Shown: piece after piece, positions 33,613 to 42,492 of the stretch
Numbering within the stretch: position 1 is the first letter of the stretch
Layout: each line of letters begins with the position of its first letter
From: a virus
Length of the DNA: 59,821 bases
Reading direction: 5' to 3' (one strand)
Virus record (IMG/VR): IMGVR_UViG_3300018080_000197
Span: 1 to 59,821 of that record
Program-made: the position numbers and the translations under genes
The notes under the pieces: generated by a model
Database searches by the model: none
What the model was told of the DNA's origin: nothing
Seen by the model: only the letters and a program-made list of their open reading frames with translations

Positions 33613-33924
33613 ATGTCCAACAAAGCATCCGCTGAAGAGAAACGCTGGAAGGCGGAGAATGACGCACACACGCTGGCGGAAGCGGAGACTATGAAGGCCG
33701 ACAAGTCGCGCCTCTCCGCTGCACGCAAAGTGGCCGAGACACAAGCCACTGAAATGCGCGACAGGGCCAACGCCATGTCCCGCATAGCCGGAAAGGGTCC
33801 TTCCCCCAGCAACGGAAAGGGAGAAGGCGGAACCAAGTCCAGGTCCGGCGGGTCCTCTTCCAGCAGAGGTCCGGCCAAGGCGGCTCACGTCCCGGACATG
33901 TCCAAGAGGTTCTACAATGGATAA
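33613..33924 (+). CDS. Hypothetical helical protein, 103 aa
   Basis: ATG 33613 after cggagga. The first half is Ala/Glu/Lys helix and the second is Ser/Gly low complexity. It could be an assembly factor between portal and MuF genes. Unrecognised. Confidence 0.6.
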   Translation: MSNKASAEEKRWKAENDAHTLAEAETMKADKSRLSAARKVAETQATEMRDRANAMSRIAGKGPSPSNGKGEGGTKSRSGGSSSSRGPAKAAHVPDMSKRFYNG

Positions 33925-34411
33925 GTCCAAAGTCCGTGAGATAGTCCAGGAGACAGCGCCTTGGCTGATATGGGCGTTGCAATTGCAGGACTGGAACATT
34001 CAGATAGCGTATGAGACGCTGGCCAGTGAGAACACAGCTACAGGGTTCCACGCGGACGCCAAGATAGACAAAGTGACTGGTTCCCAACGCGCGCTAATCA
34101 CTCTGGATCATGACGCGCTTCACACCAGACAGCAGGTCCTAGGCGCTTTGGGGCATGAACTTCTGCATATCTTCCACCAAGGGTTCGACCTCTACGGAAA
34201 CGCCGTAGACGCTGTAGCGCCGGACACCGCGGCTGTGATCCTGGAGAGGGTCTTCTATGACGCCAGAGAAGCTATGGTGCGTCGCGTGGAGAGAATGCTG
34301 TCCGGGGGTCTGTGTCTGGATTGGGAGGCTGTCATAGCGCAGGCCAAGGAACGCGCGGCCGGTTTTGTCCCCAAAGGCGAGGTGACTGAAGTTGGCGAAG
34401 AGGATAACTAG
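33917..34411 (+). CDS. HExxH zinc metallopeptidase-like protein
   Basis: 164 residues with LGHELLHIFHQGFD, a gluzincin-type HExxH motif (HELLH) followed by further His/Asp residues. No signal peptide. Found between portal and head-morphogenesis genes, where phages sometimes encode a putative metalloprotease. It could process a virion protein; substrate unknown. Confidence 0.68.
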   Translation: MDKSKVREIVQETAPWLIWALQLQDWNIQIAYETLASENTATGFHADAKIDKVTGSQRALITLDHDALHTRQQVLGALGHELLHIFHQGFDLYGNAVDAVAPDTAAVILERVFYDAREAMVRRVERMLSGGLCLDWEAVIAQAKERAAGFVPKGEVTEVGEEDN

Positions 34412-35537
34412 GGAGCAGGTCAAGCGGCTGGTCAGACCTGTCAACCAAAAGCTGGTGGACAAGGCTATCCTCCACGCCCACTTTATCAACCGCTACTCCA
34501 ACACAGAAACCAACAAGATATTGGTTTTCTTGAATAGGGAAGTATTCCCTGATTTGGTCTATCAGATACAACGACGTTTGGCTGTTATGAAGAAGAGGGG
34601 GTTTGACAAAGGACCGTGGACCACGGAACACCTCCGGGAATTGCTGGCCACTTCCGATGCTATCTTCCGGGAGGGATTGGGGGAGGCGGGAGCATCCCTC
34701 CGGCAGGACCTGAAGGCATGGTCCGTCTCGGAGGCTGAACATGAACGCGCCGTCTTGGCGGCGGAGACCAGTCCGTGGAACATAGAGTTCTCCACTCCCA
34801 ACGTCCAGACGTTGCATTCCATAGTCACTTCTGAACCGTTCCAGGGTAAGGTTCTGAACAAGTGGTGGTCCGGCGTGGAGGCGTCTGCCAAGGACGGTAT
34901 CCGCAGGCAGGTAACACAGGGAATAGCCGAGGGCCAGACCATCCCGCAGATAGTCCGGCGTCTGGTGGGAACCCAAGCTGCGGCGTTTGGAGACGGGGAG
35001 TTGGGGAAGATACGCCGGAACGCTGAAGCCGTAGCACGGACGGCTATCAACCATGTCTCCACTCAGGCGCGGGAGTCCATCTATGAAGCCAACTCTGACG
35101 TGATAGCAGGGGTTCAGTATGTGGCCACCTTGGACGCCAGAACCACGGAAATCTGTATGTCCCTGGACGGCAGGGTCTTCGGCATACGGGAGGGTCCAAG
35201 ACCTCCAATGCACTTCAATTGCAGGTCCACTACAGTTCCTGCCCTGAAGTCATGGAAACAGCTTGGGATAAACCTGCGAGAAGCGCCGTTGGGAACACGC
35301 GCCACGCTGGACGGACAGGTCTCTGAGAGAGTGACATACAGTCAGTGGCTCAAGTCGCAACCGCAAGCTGTCCAGGTAGCCGCACTGGGAAAGGCCAAGG
35401 CCGAACTGTTCAGCAAGGGGATGCCCATAGATAAGTTCGTCAACGACAAGGGCCAAACTGTTCCTGTGAAGGTCCTGGAGAAAATGAGAATACCTTCGTC
35501 TGTGAAGTCCATACGGACTGGCGGGAGGTCCAGGTGA
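34392..35537 (+). CDS. MuF/SPP1 gp7-like head morphogenesis protein
   Basis: 381 residues from a TTG start at 34392. The C-terminal MuF domain is visible: VATLDARTTEICMSLDGRVF and PPMHFNCRST, the conserved Cys/His core of phage minor head proteins. The N terminus (AKRITREQ) is a variant of the ITK peptide. MuF proteins enter the capsid with the portal and may act on DNA during ejection. Confidence 0.87.
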   Translation: MAKRITREQVKRLVRPVNQKLVDKAILHAHFINRYSNTETNKILVFLNREVFPDLVYQIQRRLAVMKKRGFDKGPWTTEHLRELLATSDAIFREGLGEAGASLRQDLKAWSVSEAEHERAVLAAETSPWNIEFSTPNVQTLHSIVTSEPFQGKVLNKWWSGVEASAKDGIRRQVTQGIAEGQTIPQIVRRLVGTQAAAFGDGELGKIRRNAEAVARTAINHVSTQARESIYEANSDVIAGVQYVATLDARTTEICMSLDGRVFGIREGPRPPMHFNCRSTTVPALKSWKQLGINLREAPLGTRATLDGQVSERVTYSQWLKSQPQAVQVAALGKAKAELFSKGMPIDKFVNDKGQTVPVKVLEKMRIPSSVKSIRTGGRSR

Positions 35538-35671
35538 GCACATACGCCACTCCCAGCCACAGCAAACCGGATACCTACTGCTTTGGCTGTGACGGAAAAA
35601 TTGAATTTCCGTCACTACTTAGAGGAATCCGTTTTGGCGTCAAAGCACAGAGAGAGATAGAATGCAGGTAA
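35534..35671 (+). CDS. Small CxxC protein, 45 aa
   Basis: GTG 35534 overlaps the MuF stop as GTGA and follows gggaggtcc. It contains TYCFGCDGKIEF, a possible half zinc site. It also covers a 9-bp hairpin (35590-35598 with 35606-35614). Too short to assign. Confidence 0.45.
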   Translation: MSTYATPSHSKPDTYCFGCDGKIEFPSLLRGIRFGVKAQREIECR

Positions 35672-35695
35672 CACGGGTAGTGCATGGAAGTGATT

Positions 35696-35756
35696 GGACG
35701 GGAAGTCCAAGGGTTGTCGGCCGACCCTTTTCGGCCGGAGGACGGGAAGTCCAAGG
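35696..35756. repeat. 17-bp direct repeat pair flanking a ggccga hairpin
   Basis: An identical 17-base sequence lies at 35696-35712 and 35740-35756; each copy contains a short ggac/gtcc dyad. Between them is a palindromic stretch around ggccgacccttttcggcc. It is the only non-coding gap of size in the head genes, directly upstream of the scaffold-like gene. It may be a binding site or an attenuator for capsid gene expression. Confidence 0.6.
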
Positions 35757-35772
35757 ATAGGGAGGACGTAAG

Positions 35773-36657
35773 ATGGCCCTTGACGCAATAAGGGATTCGC
35801 TGGAGGGACTGCCGGAAGACGTGGCGCGTGAATACGTGGAAATCACGCTGGGAGAAGGAAGCAACGCCAGAAAGCTGTTCAAGCTGGACGTAACGCCGCA
35901 GGAAGGCTTTGAACTGGACAACGTGTCCGGCCTGCGGTCTGCACTGGGAAAGGAGCGTGACGGGAGACGAACTGCGGAAGACAAGCTGAAGCCTTACGAT
36001 GGACTTGACGTGGAGAAGGCCCGACAGGCCATGCAGAAGATGGACGACATGGCCAATTGGAATCCAGACAAAGAGGTCGCGGAACGGATTCAGGCCAGAG
36101 AGCGCCAGCTTGTCCAGAAGCATACGGAGAAGGTGGACGAATTGACCGGCGAAATCAAGTCGCGCGACACACAGATTTCCAAGCTGGTCCTGGAGTCACA
36201 GGCCCAAGCGGCCATTGACAAGTATCAGGGTTCCTCTCTGTTGCTGCTTCCGCACGTCCTCCGCCAGACCAAGCTTCGCCGCTTGGACAACGGGGACTTC
36301 GTGGCGGAGGTGGTGGATTCTGACGGGATTCCCCGGATAGGGGACTCCACGGGAGGAGCCATGACCATAGACCAACTCGTCGCCGAAATGCGCAGCAAGC
36401 AGGAATACTCCGGGGCATTTCGTGGAAGCGGAGCACGTGGAAGCGGAGCAGGCGGGACGCCGCCCGCAAACGGAGGCGGGACACCTCCCAACCCCAGAAG
36501 GGGAGTCAAGACAATCCACGTGACGGATACGGATGCTATCAACCGCAACCTGGACAAGATAGCCACTGGGGAAATCACTGTGGTTGGAGGCAAGGGCGGC
36601 GGAGTCACGCGGGACGACGTGACAAGGTCGGAACCCGGACAGGTGCAAGCAGAGTAG
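35773..36657 (+). CDS. Capsid scaffold-like protein
   Basis: 294 residues, highly charged and helical in the centre (KHTEKVDELTGEIKSRDTQISKL), with a Gly/Pro-rich linker and a short C-terminal domain. Its place directly before the major capsid gene fits a scaffold. There is no protease motif. Start ATG 35773 follows gggagga. Confidence 0.75.
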   Translation: MALDAIRDSLEGLPEDVAREYVEITLGEGSNARKLFKLDVTPQEGFELDNVSGLRSALGKERDGRRTAEDKLKPYDGLDVEKARQAMQKMDDMANWNPDKEVAERIQARERQLVQKHTEKVDELTGEIKSRDTQISKLVLESQAQAAIDKYQGSSLLLLPHVLRQTKLRRLDNGDFVAEVVDSDGIPRIGDSTGGAMTIDQLVAEMRSKQEYSGAFRGSGARGSGAGGTPPANGGGTPPNPRRGVKTIHVTDTDAINRNLDKIATGEITVVGGKGGGVTRDDVTRSEPGQVQAE

Positions 36658-36760
36658 ACGTGGCGTTGTAAATCCGTGGGATACGGTCGCGTCTGGGATG
36701 GGCGCGCAAAAGGGTGTTCTGGTTCACTCGGTCAGGTAGCCATTCAGAAAGGATAGAAAC

Positions 36761-37993
36761 ATGGCAAACGACCTTTCAGCAATCATGCACAAGATTCTTG
36801 CCAAGGGCGTTGTGACCCTGCGCGAGCAGTGCATGATGATTCGGCTTGTCAACACTGACTACGAAGCCGAAGCCAAGGAAAAAGGCGACAGGATTGACAT
36901 CCCGGTTCCCGTCGCTGTAGGAACTCGTGACGTGACCCCCGGAGTCACGGCCCCCACGCCGGTTGACACCACTCCCACCAAGGTCCAGGTGGTTCTTGAC
37001 CAGTGGAAACAGACCGATCCGTTCCACCTCACGGACAAGGACCTCGTGGAGATTGACCGGAACGAACACTTCATGCCCGGTCAAATGGGAGAGGCTATCA
37101 AGTCTCTGGCCAATCTGGTCAACCAGTATCTCCACTCCCTCTATGTCAACGACAGTCAGGGAGTCTACGGGTTCCACGGGACCCCCGGAACCACGCCGTT
37201 CAACGCCACTGACGGAACGTCATCCGCCACAGGCGTCCGGAAGGTTCTCCACCGCCAACTCTGTCCGCGTTCCGGACGACGTGCGGTTCTGGACTTCGAC
37301 GCTGGCGCGAACGCGCTGGACCTCGAAGCCTTCAGGTCCGCCGAGAAGGTCATGTCCAAGGACGTGGTGATAGAGGGTGAAATCGGCCGGAAATACGGCA
37401 TTGACTGGTTCGAGGATGACCACGTCTCCACACACACAGCAGGGACCATCGCAGACGCTTCCGCCGGGAGAACGTGCGCAGTCAACAACGCGAGCGGATA
37501 CGCGGCCGGGATTGACACGATCAACGTCAACAACGGTGCGGAAGCTTCCGTGACCGGGACAATCGTCCGCGGTGACATAATCTCGTTCGCCAGTCACGAC
37601 CAGACCTATTGCGTCGTGTCCAACACGGGGAGCGCACAGTTCAACGATACGACCAAGGAATACACGTTCGCAACGAATGCTATCGCTGGTCTGAAGTTCT
37701 ACCCCGCGCTCACCACGGCCGTGGCGGACAACGACGTCATCACGGTCAAGGCCACTCACGTGGTCAACCTTGCCTTCCACAGGGACGCCTTCGCCTTCGG
37801 TTCGCGTCCGCTGCTGGGGGCAACGTCCGAGTTCCAGCTCGGTTCGCTCATGGTCGCCGCGCAGGACCCGTTGACGGGTCTGGCCCTCCGCTTGGAGGTC
37901 AAGCGCCAACACAAACAGGTCAGTTGGGAATTCGACGTTCTCTACGGCGGGTTGCTGGTTCGCCCCCAGCTTTGCGCCCGTCTGGGAGGCTAG
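36761..37993 (+). CDS. Major capsid protein (P22 coat-like)
   Basis: 410 residues. The N-terminal arm with RLVNTDYEAEAKEKGDRIDIPVP, the FHLTDKDLVEID strand and VNLAFHRDAFAF near the C terminus follow the P22-type HK97-fold coat proteins. A Cys/Asn-rich insertion in the middle (VNNASGYAAGIDTINVNNGAE) probably forms the insertion domain. It builds the icosahedral shell. ATG 36761 follows aaagga. Confidence 0.88.
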   Translation: MANDLSAIMHKILAKGVVTLREQCMMIRLVNTDYEAEAKEKGDRIDIPVPVAVGTRDVTPGVTAPTPVDTTPTKVQVVLDQWKQTDPFHLTDKDLVEIDRNEHFMPGQMGEAIKSLANLVNQYLHSLYVNDSQGVYGFHGTPGTTPFNATDGTSSATGVRKVLHRQLCPRSGRRAVLDFDAGANALDLEAFRSAEKVMSKDVVIEGEIGRKYGIDWFEDDHVSTHTAGTIADASAGRTCAVNNASGYAAGIDTINVNNGAEASVTGTIVRGDIISFASHDQTYCVVSNTGSAQFNDTTKEYTFATNAIAGLKFYPALTTAVADNDVITVKATHVVNLAFHRDAFAFGSRPLLGATSEFQLGSLMVAAQDPLTGLALRLEVKRQHKQVSWEFDVLYGGLLVRPQLCARLGG

Positions 37994-38084
37994 TCGCGTT
38001 TCCATTGACGTAAAGGTCGCCGGGAACCTCCAATCCCGGAGGGAAGGGTAGGTGGGAGACGTGCAAGACACAGGGAGGAACAGA

Positions 38085-38474
38085 ATGGGAAAGGTCATCA
38101 TCTTTGAGACCGTAGAGATAGTGGGTCCGGGAGGAAGGTCCCGCGTGAGAAAGGACCAAGTGGCGTCTTATCTCCGCCGGGATGGTTTCAGGCTGGCCCC
38201 TGCGGATGACCCCACGCCGGAAGCTCAGGCGAACCCCGAACCGGAGGCGGAGGAAATCCTTTCTCCCCAGCAACCGGAAGCGGTTGAAGCGGATGACGGC
38301 GCGGACGAAGAACCCGACGTTGTTGACAGCGCCGAAGAGGAAGAGGAAGAGGAAGAGGAACCGGAAGACGGTTTCGACGACATGTCCTACCGAGACCTCC
38401 AGGCGCTGTGTGTGGAGAGAGATATCCCGGCCACAGGGACGCGCGCACAGCTTCTGGAGCGTCTGAGGTCCTGA
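38085..38474 (+). CDS. Acidic protein with C-terminal SAP/HeH-like motif, 129 aa
   Basis: ATG 38085 after gggagga. The middle is almost entirely Asp/Glu. The end, MSYRDLQALCVERDIPATGTRAQLLERLRS, has the SAP/HeH helix-extension-helix pattern seen in phage head-tail region proteins. It may bind DNA or neighbouring head proteins. The acidic linker recalls that in the gene at 5508. Confidence 0.7.
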   Translation: MGKVIIFETVEIVGPGGRSRVRKDQVASYLRRDGFRLAPADDPTPEAQANPEPEAEEILSPQQPEAVEADDGADEEPDVVDSAEEEEEEEEEPEDGFDDMSYRDLQALCVERDIPATGTRAQLLERLRS

Positions 38475-38554
38475 GACACCTTCCAGGCTCCATAATGGCC
38501 GTCCTCGGCCTGTAGCGGAGCCGAATCCGGGTAATTTAGCCGGGGAGACTTGCA

Positions 38555-39091
38555 ATGTCCCTGATAGTGGAAGACGGAACCGGCCGTTCAGACGCTGAAA
38601 GCTATATCTCAGTGGCCGACGCCGATACTTACCACACCAAGTTCACGGCTTCGGCCGCTTGGGCAGGTGCGGGAACTGCGGATAAGGAAACAGCACTGAG
38701 ACAGGCTACCCAGTATCTGGACGACGAGTATCGCGGACGTTGGAAGGGATACCCGGTTGACGACGAGCAGGCGCTGGCGTGGCCGCGTCTGGACGTGGAA
38801 GACGAAAACGGATACGTGGTTGATTCCGACGCCGTCCCGGAGCAAGTGCAAAGAGCAGCCGCAGAAATGGCTTTGCGCGCCCTGTCATCCGGACCTAATC
38901 TCCTGCCGGACATAGTGGAACGCGGAACCGTGAAGAGCATCCGCAAGAAACTAGGTCCGATGGAAAAAGAGGTGGAGTATGTGGGAGGTGGAACCATAGC
39001 GGTTTCCGGACAGACCAATACCCACTTCCAGAAGGTCTACAGGATGCTGATTGGGCTGATTCGGGTTGGTGGCCGTGTGGAGAGGGGATAG
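38555..39091 (+). CDS. Head-tail connector, DnaT-like domain
   Basis: 178 residues. The opening SLIVEDGTGRSDAESYISVADADTYH and ATQYLDDEYRGRWKG are the hallmark of the DnaT-like head-tail adaptor family in siphophages. It attaches below the portal. Confidence 0.85.
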   Translation: MSLIVEDGTGRSDAESYISVADADTYHTKFTASAAWAGAGTADKETALRQATQYLDDEYRGRWKGYPVDDEQALAWPRLDVEDENGYVVDSDAVPEQVQRAAAEMALRALSSGPNLLPDIVERGTVKSIRKKLGPMEKEVEYVGGGTIAVSGQTNTHFQKVYRMLIGLIRVGGRVERG

Positions 39092-39094
39092 GCC

Positions 39095-39466
39095 GTGACG
39101 GACTTCGACGTTGACATGCTGGAGGTAGCTGCCCAGCTACTGGCGGAATTCGGCAAGACCGTTACGGCCTACGTTCCTGCTGTTGGGCGGACGTATGATC
39201 CGGCCACGGGAACCACTTCAGGCGGAGAGGATTCGTTCAGTGTCCTCATGTCTCCACCTGTCCCCGAACGTGTGAGGGAACGGCAGGGAGACGTGGTTGT
39301 AGCCCGAGAGGTCACAGCGGCATACATAGCCGCAGAGGACCTCCAGTTCACCCCCACAGTGGGAATGCGTGTAGTCTTCAACGGGGAATCGCATAGGGCA
39401 GTAGAAGTCTCTCCCTTGCATTCCGGGGACCAGATAGCCGCATACCATCTGACTCTGGAGTCCTGA
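39095..39466 (+). CDS. Head-tail joining protein, 123 aa
   Basis: GTG 39095. Beta-rich with ITYDPATGTTS-type hairpins, FTPTVGMRVVFNGESHRAVEVSPLHSGDQIAAYHLTLE at the end being typical of stopper/adaptor proteins. The call relies on gene order between the DnaT-like connector and the gp10-like protein. Confidence 0.7.
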   Translation: MTDFDVDMLEVAAQLLAEFGKTVTAYVPAVGRTYDPATGTTSGGEDSFSVLMSPPVPERVRERQGDVVVAREVTAAYIAAEDLQFTPTVGMRVVFNGESHRAVEVSPLHSGDQIAAYHLTLES

Positions 39467-39468
39467 AC

Positions 39469-39939
39469 GTGGGAGTCCTCAAATCAGACCTGGACAAATT
39501 CGTCCTGGAGTTGAACGCCTTCACGGATAAGGTCCTCCCGGAGAATCTGGTCCTCTTCCACAAGAAACTCTCACTCCAGGTTCTTCGCGGAGTGGTCATG
39601 CGAACTCCCGTGGATACGGGACGCGCTAGGGGCAATTGGCAACTAGGCGTAGAAACGGTTCCCACGGGAGAAGTGACAGACTTCGAGAAGCCACAGGCCA
39701 CAAGCGGTGAGGCTGGAAAGAAGAAACGTAGACCTCAGTTCAATGCAGTAGGAAAGGCTACCTTTGAACGGGGACTGGCCAACCTTGCTGCCCTGAAACC
39801 ATTTTCCGTAGTGTTCATAACCAACAATGTTCCCTACATAGAACCACTGGAAAACGGCCACTCCAAACAGGCCCCTAATGGGATGGTCAAGGTAACGTTG
39901 GAACAGGTCAGAACGCAGTTCGCAACGGAGGTAGGCTAA
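39469..39939 (+). CDS. HK97 gp10-like neck/tail protein
   Basis: 156 residues from GTG 39469. RTPVDTGRARGNW and the VPYIEPLENGHSKQAPNGMV segment are diagnostic of the HK97 gp10 family that completes the neck and tail. It overlaps the next gene as taatg. Confidence 0.85.
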   Translation: MGVLKSDLDKFVLELNAFTDKVLPENLVLFHKKLSLQVLRGVVMRTPVDTGRARGNWQLGVETVPTGEVTDFEKPQATSGEAGKKKRRPQFNAVGKATFERGLANLAALKPFSVVFITNNVPYIEPLENGHSKQAPNGMVKVTLEQVRTQFATEVG

Positions 39940-40127
39940 TGCCAGTATTCGTGAAGAAACGCTCCGGGAAGAAACCATACGTAGTGGTGGACCCGGCAGG
40001 GAAGGTCTACGGGAGACACAGAACCAGACCAACGGCCAACAGGCAGGTATCCGCTATCAACCTGTCCATGCTGCGCAAGGCAGGGAGAAAAGGACTTCCC
40101 GCCGCTCCCAAACGGAAACGGAAGTAG
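39939..40127 (+). CDS. Small basic protein, 62 aa
   Basis: Basic throughout and ending in KRKRK. It lies between the gp10-like and tail-terminator genes. No family recognised; possibly a minor virion protein. Confidence 0.6.
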   Translation: MPVFVKKRSGKKPYVVVDPAGKVYGRHRTRPTANRQVSAINLSMLRKAGRKGLPAAPKRKRK

Positions 40128-40130
40128 GGC

Positions 40131-40559
40131 ATGTCTCTCAAACACCTCACCCTCCACAACACTATCAGAGGATACTTTGACGGGACGGTCATCCCTCTGA
40201 TTTCAGGCGGACTCCCAACGCAATACGACAACGACGACACATTCGCCAAGCCGGAGAATGCACGCTGGTGTCGTTTCACCATACTTCCGGGAGAGTCCTT
40301 CCAGGTCACGGTTGGGAAGAACCAACGGTATAGGACACCCGGCGTGGCGTCTGCACAGGTTTTCACCCCAGCAGGGGCCGGGGACGCGGAAGCGCTGGGA
40401 GTAGCCGACACCATAAAGGACGCATTCCGTTCCCTCCGGCTGGGGAGTGGGATTCGCTTCAGGACGCCTTCTGTAGTTCCGGTTGGTCGCGTCGGGGATG
40501 AATGGCAAGTCAATGTGGACATGCCGTTCCAAGCCGACTCGCTTGACGACGCCCCATAA
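40131..40559 (+). CDS. Tail terminator-like protein (DUF4128-like)
   Basis: 142 residues, with ARWCRFTILPGESFQVTVG and the gene position directly before the tail tube protein. This is the profile of the DUF4128 tail terminator family, which caps the tail tube. Confidence 0.78.
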   Translation: MSLKHLTLHNTIRGYFDGTVIPLISGGLPTQYDNDDTFAKPENARWCRFTILPGESFQVTVGKNQRYRTPGVASAQVFTPAGAGDAEALGVADTIKDAFRSLRLGSGIRFRTPSVVPVGRVGDEWQVNVDMPFQADSLDDAP

Positions 40560-40574
40560 CGAAAGGACTAGCAA

Positions 40575-42008
40575 ATGTCTGACAGGGCAATTCTTCGGTT
40601 TGTGGAAGAGAACCAGTATGGCGTCACGCCGTCTGGTCAGATTTCCGCCGTCGCGACCACGAGCGTTGTTGCGGCGGACAACAGCTACAATGACAGTTCG
40701 GAAGACCTGTCGGTCTTCTCTCCCGGGCAACGGATTTACGTGTCCGGATTCGCCAATTCCGCCAACAACGGATACAAGACTGTCGTGTCGGCCACGGCCA
40801 ACAAACTGATAGTCAAGGAAAGTCTCGCCGACGAGTCCGCCGGAGTGACGGTCTCCCTGGAAGCCGCCATGGTGGGAATCCGTCATACGGGGGAATCACT
40901 TGGGCAAGACACGGACACACAGACCTCCAACGAGGTCCGTTGCGACAGGCAACCGGCCACCATCGTCCGGACCGCAATCTCCGCCGGTGGAGACGTGAAC
41001 TACGAACTGTCGTATGACACGTTCAACGAGTGGCTGGCGGCGGCGTTCATGGCGGCGGACTGGTCGGATAAGGTCCAGCTTCAGAATCTCGCAGACGTGA
41101 CCGTGGTGGACATAGGTGGAGGCGTCTTGGTGTTCCAGTCCGCCACAGACGGCGCGTTTTCCACGCTGAATGCTTACCAGTGGATAGAGGTGCGCGGCTT
41201 CGCCACGGCTGGGAACAACGGCTACTTCAAGATAGCCGCTATCAGCAGTCAGACTCCCGGCAGTCTGGACGACAACAGGATATCCGTGCTAAACGCCGGA
41301 ACGCTGGTGGCGGAAGGAACTCCCCCCGCAGACGTGGATATCACAATGGGGAGCCAGGTTGTAAACGGAGTCACCAAGCGTTCCTTCACCCTGGAACGTT
41401 ACTACTGTGACTTGGTTGCCCCGGCCAAACCCTACGCCAGAATGCCGGGAATGATGGTTGACACCCTGAACCTGGACGTGACGGCGGACGCCGTTGTTAC
41501 GGGAAGCTTCGGCTTCACAGGGAAGCAATCACAGTCTCAGGCGGACTCCGCCGGATATCACACAGAGGACCCGCCGGACAATGAGGTAGTAGCCTCCACG
41601 TCCGACGTGGAAGCCATTCTGGAGAACAACGAGGTCACAGAGGTCACTTCCTTCACGCTGGCGCTGGCCAACAATCTGCGGAACAAACCCGCTGTGGGCT
41701 CCCTCGGTCCGGTCGGCAAGGGGGTAGGACAGGTCAACCCCACGGGAACCGTCCAACTCTACTATGAAGACGAAGCTGTCATGGACAAGTATCTGGACTT
41801 CGAGTGGTCCGCCTTGTCCACAGTTGTGGAGGACGAAGACGGAAACGTCTACATCATTGACCTGCCCAGGGTCAAATACACCAATGGACGCCGTGTTGGC
41901 GGAGGAATCAACACGGACATAATCGCCGACATGACGTGGGAAGCCGCACGTCACCTCACAGAAGACGTGACCATTCGGCTGGTCAAGTTCGCTGCGGCGG
42001 ACACGTGA
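40575..42008 (+). CDS. Major tail tube protein with inserted repeat modules
   Basis: 477 residues, long for a tube protein. The core (YELSYDTFNEWLAAAF, TKRSFTLERYY, VTGSFGFTGK) is that of the phage tail tube family. Two copies of a GQRIYVSGFA...NNGYK / YQWIEVRGFA...NNGYF module of about 50 residues are inserted, probably as domains on the tube surface. A third copy lies in the fibre gene at 52267. Confidence 0.87.
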   Translation: MSDRAILRFVEENQYGVTPSGQISAVATTSVVAADNSYNDSSEDLSVFSPGQRIYVSGFANSANNGYKTVVSATANKLIVKESLADESAGVTVSLEAAMVGIRHTGESLGQDTDTQTSNEVRCDRQPATIVRTAISAGGDVNYELSYDTFNEWLAAAFMAADWSDKVQLQNLADVTVVDIGGGVLVFQSATDGAFSTLNAYQWIEVRGFATAGNNGYFKIAAISSQTPGSLDDNRISVLNAGTLVAEGTPPADVDITMGSQVVNGVTKRSFTLERYYCDLVAPAKPYARMPGMMVDTLNLDVTADAVVTGSFGFTGKQSQSQADSAGYHTEDPPDNEVVASTSDVEAILENNEVTEVTSFTLALANNLRNKPAVGSLGPVGKGVGQVNPTGTVQLYYEDEAVMDKYLDFEWSALSTVVEDEDGNVYIIDLPRVKYTNGRRVGGGINTDIIADMTWEAARHLTEDVTIRLVKFAAADT

Positions 42009-42069
42009 TCCGTTACGGGATGCCCTCCCGTAGCGTGACGGGAACTAGGGCACAATAGGGAGGAACCCG

Positions 42070-42492
42070 ATGGCTGGGTTCAAGCTGGATTCGCTCAAGG
42101 TGGACGACACCCTGCAAACGGAGGGTGTCTGGACGGAACTGTTTCCCGGGCTACAGGTGCGGATTGCGCGGCTTGGGAATCCCAAGTGTGAAAAGCTTCT
42201 CCAGAAGCTGCGCAAGCCGCACCTCCGGACTCTGCGGAAGGGACAAATCTCGGAGGAACTGGCCGACAGTCTGCTGAAGCAGGCTATGGCCAAGACCGTT
42301 CTTCTGGACTGGAAGGGGTTGGTAGTGACCGGGGAGAACGGGGAAGACGTGAGTATCCCCTACTCCCCAGAGCAGGCGCTCAAGTTCTTCCAGGACAAAT
42401 CCATCCCCGACTTCTTCGACGCCGTTTTGGAGTTCTCCCGCAACGCACAGAACTTCCACGAGGACGACAAAGAGGAAACGGAGGGAAACTGA
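42070..42492 (+). CDS. Tail assembly chaperone (short, G-like product)
   Basis: 140 residues. It lies between the tail tube and tape measure genes, the standard place for lambda G-like chaperones that guide tape measure assembly. Just before its stop is the slippery heptamer G GGA AAC at 42483-42489, which moves some ribosomes into the -1 frame to make the longer product described separately. Confidence 0.82.
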   Translation: MAGFKLDSLKVDDTLQTEGVWTELFPGLQVRIARLGNPKCEKLLQKLRKPHLRTLRKGQISEELADSLLKQAMAKTVLLDWKGLVVTGENGEDVSIPYSPEQALKFFQDKSIPDFFDAVLEFSRNAQNFHEDDKEETEGN

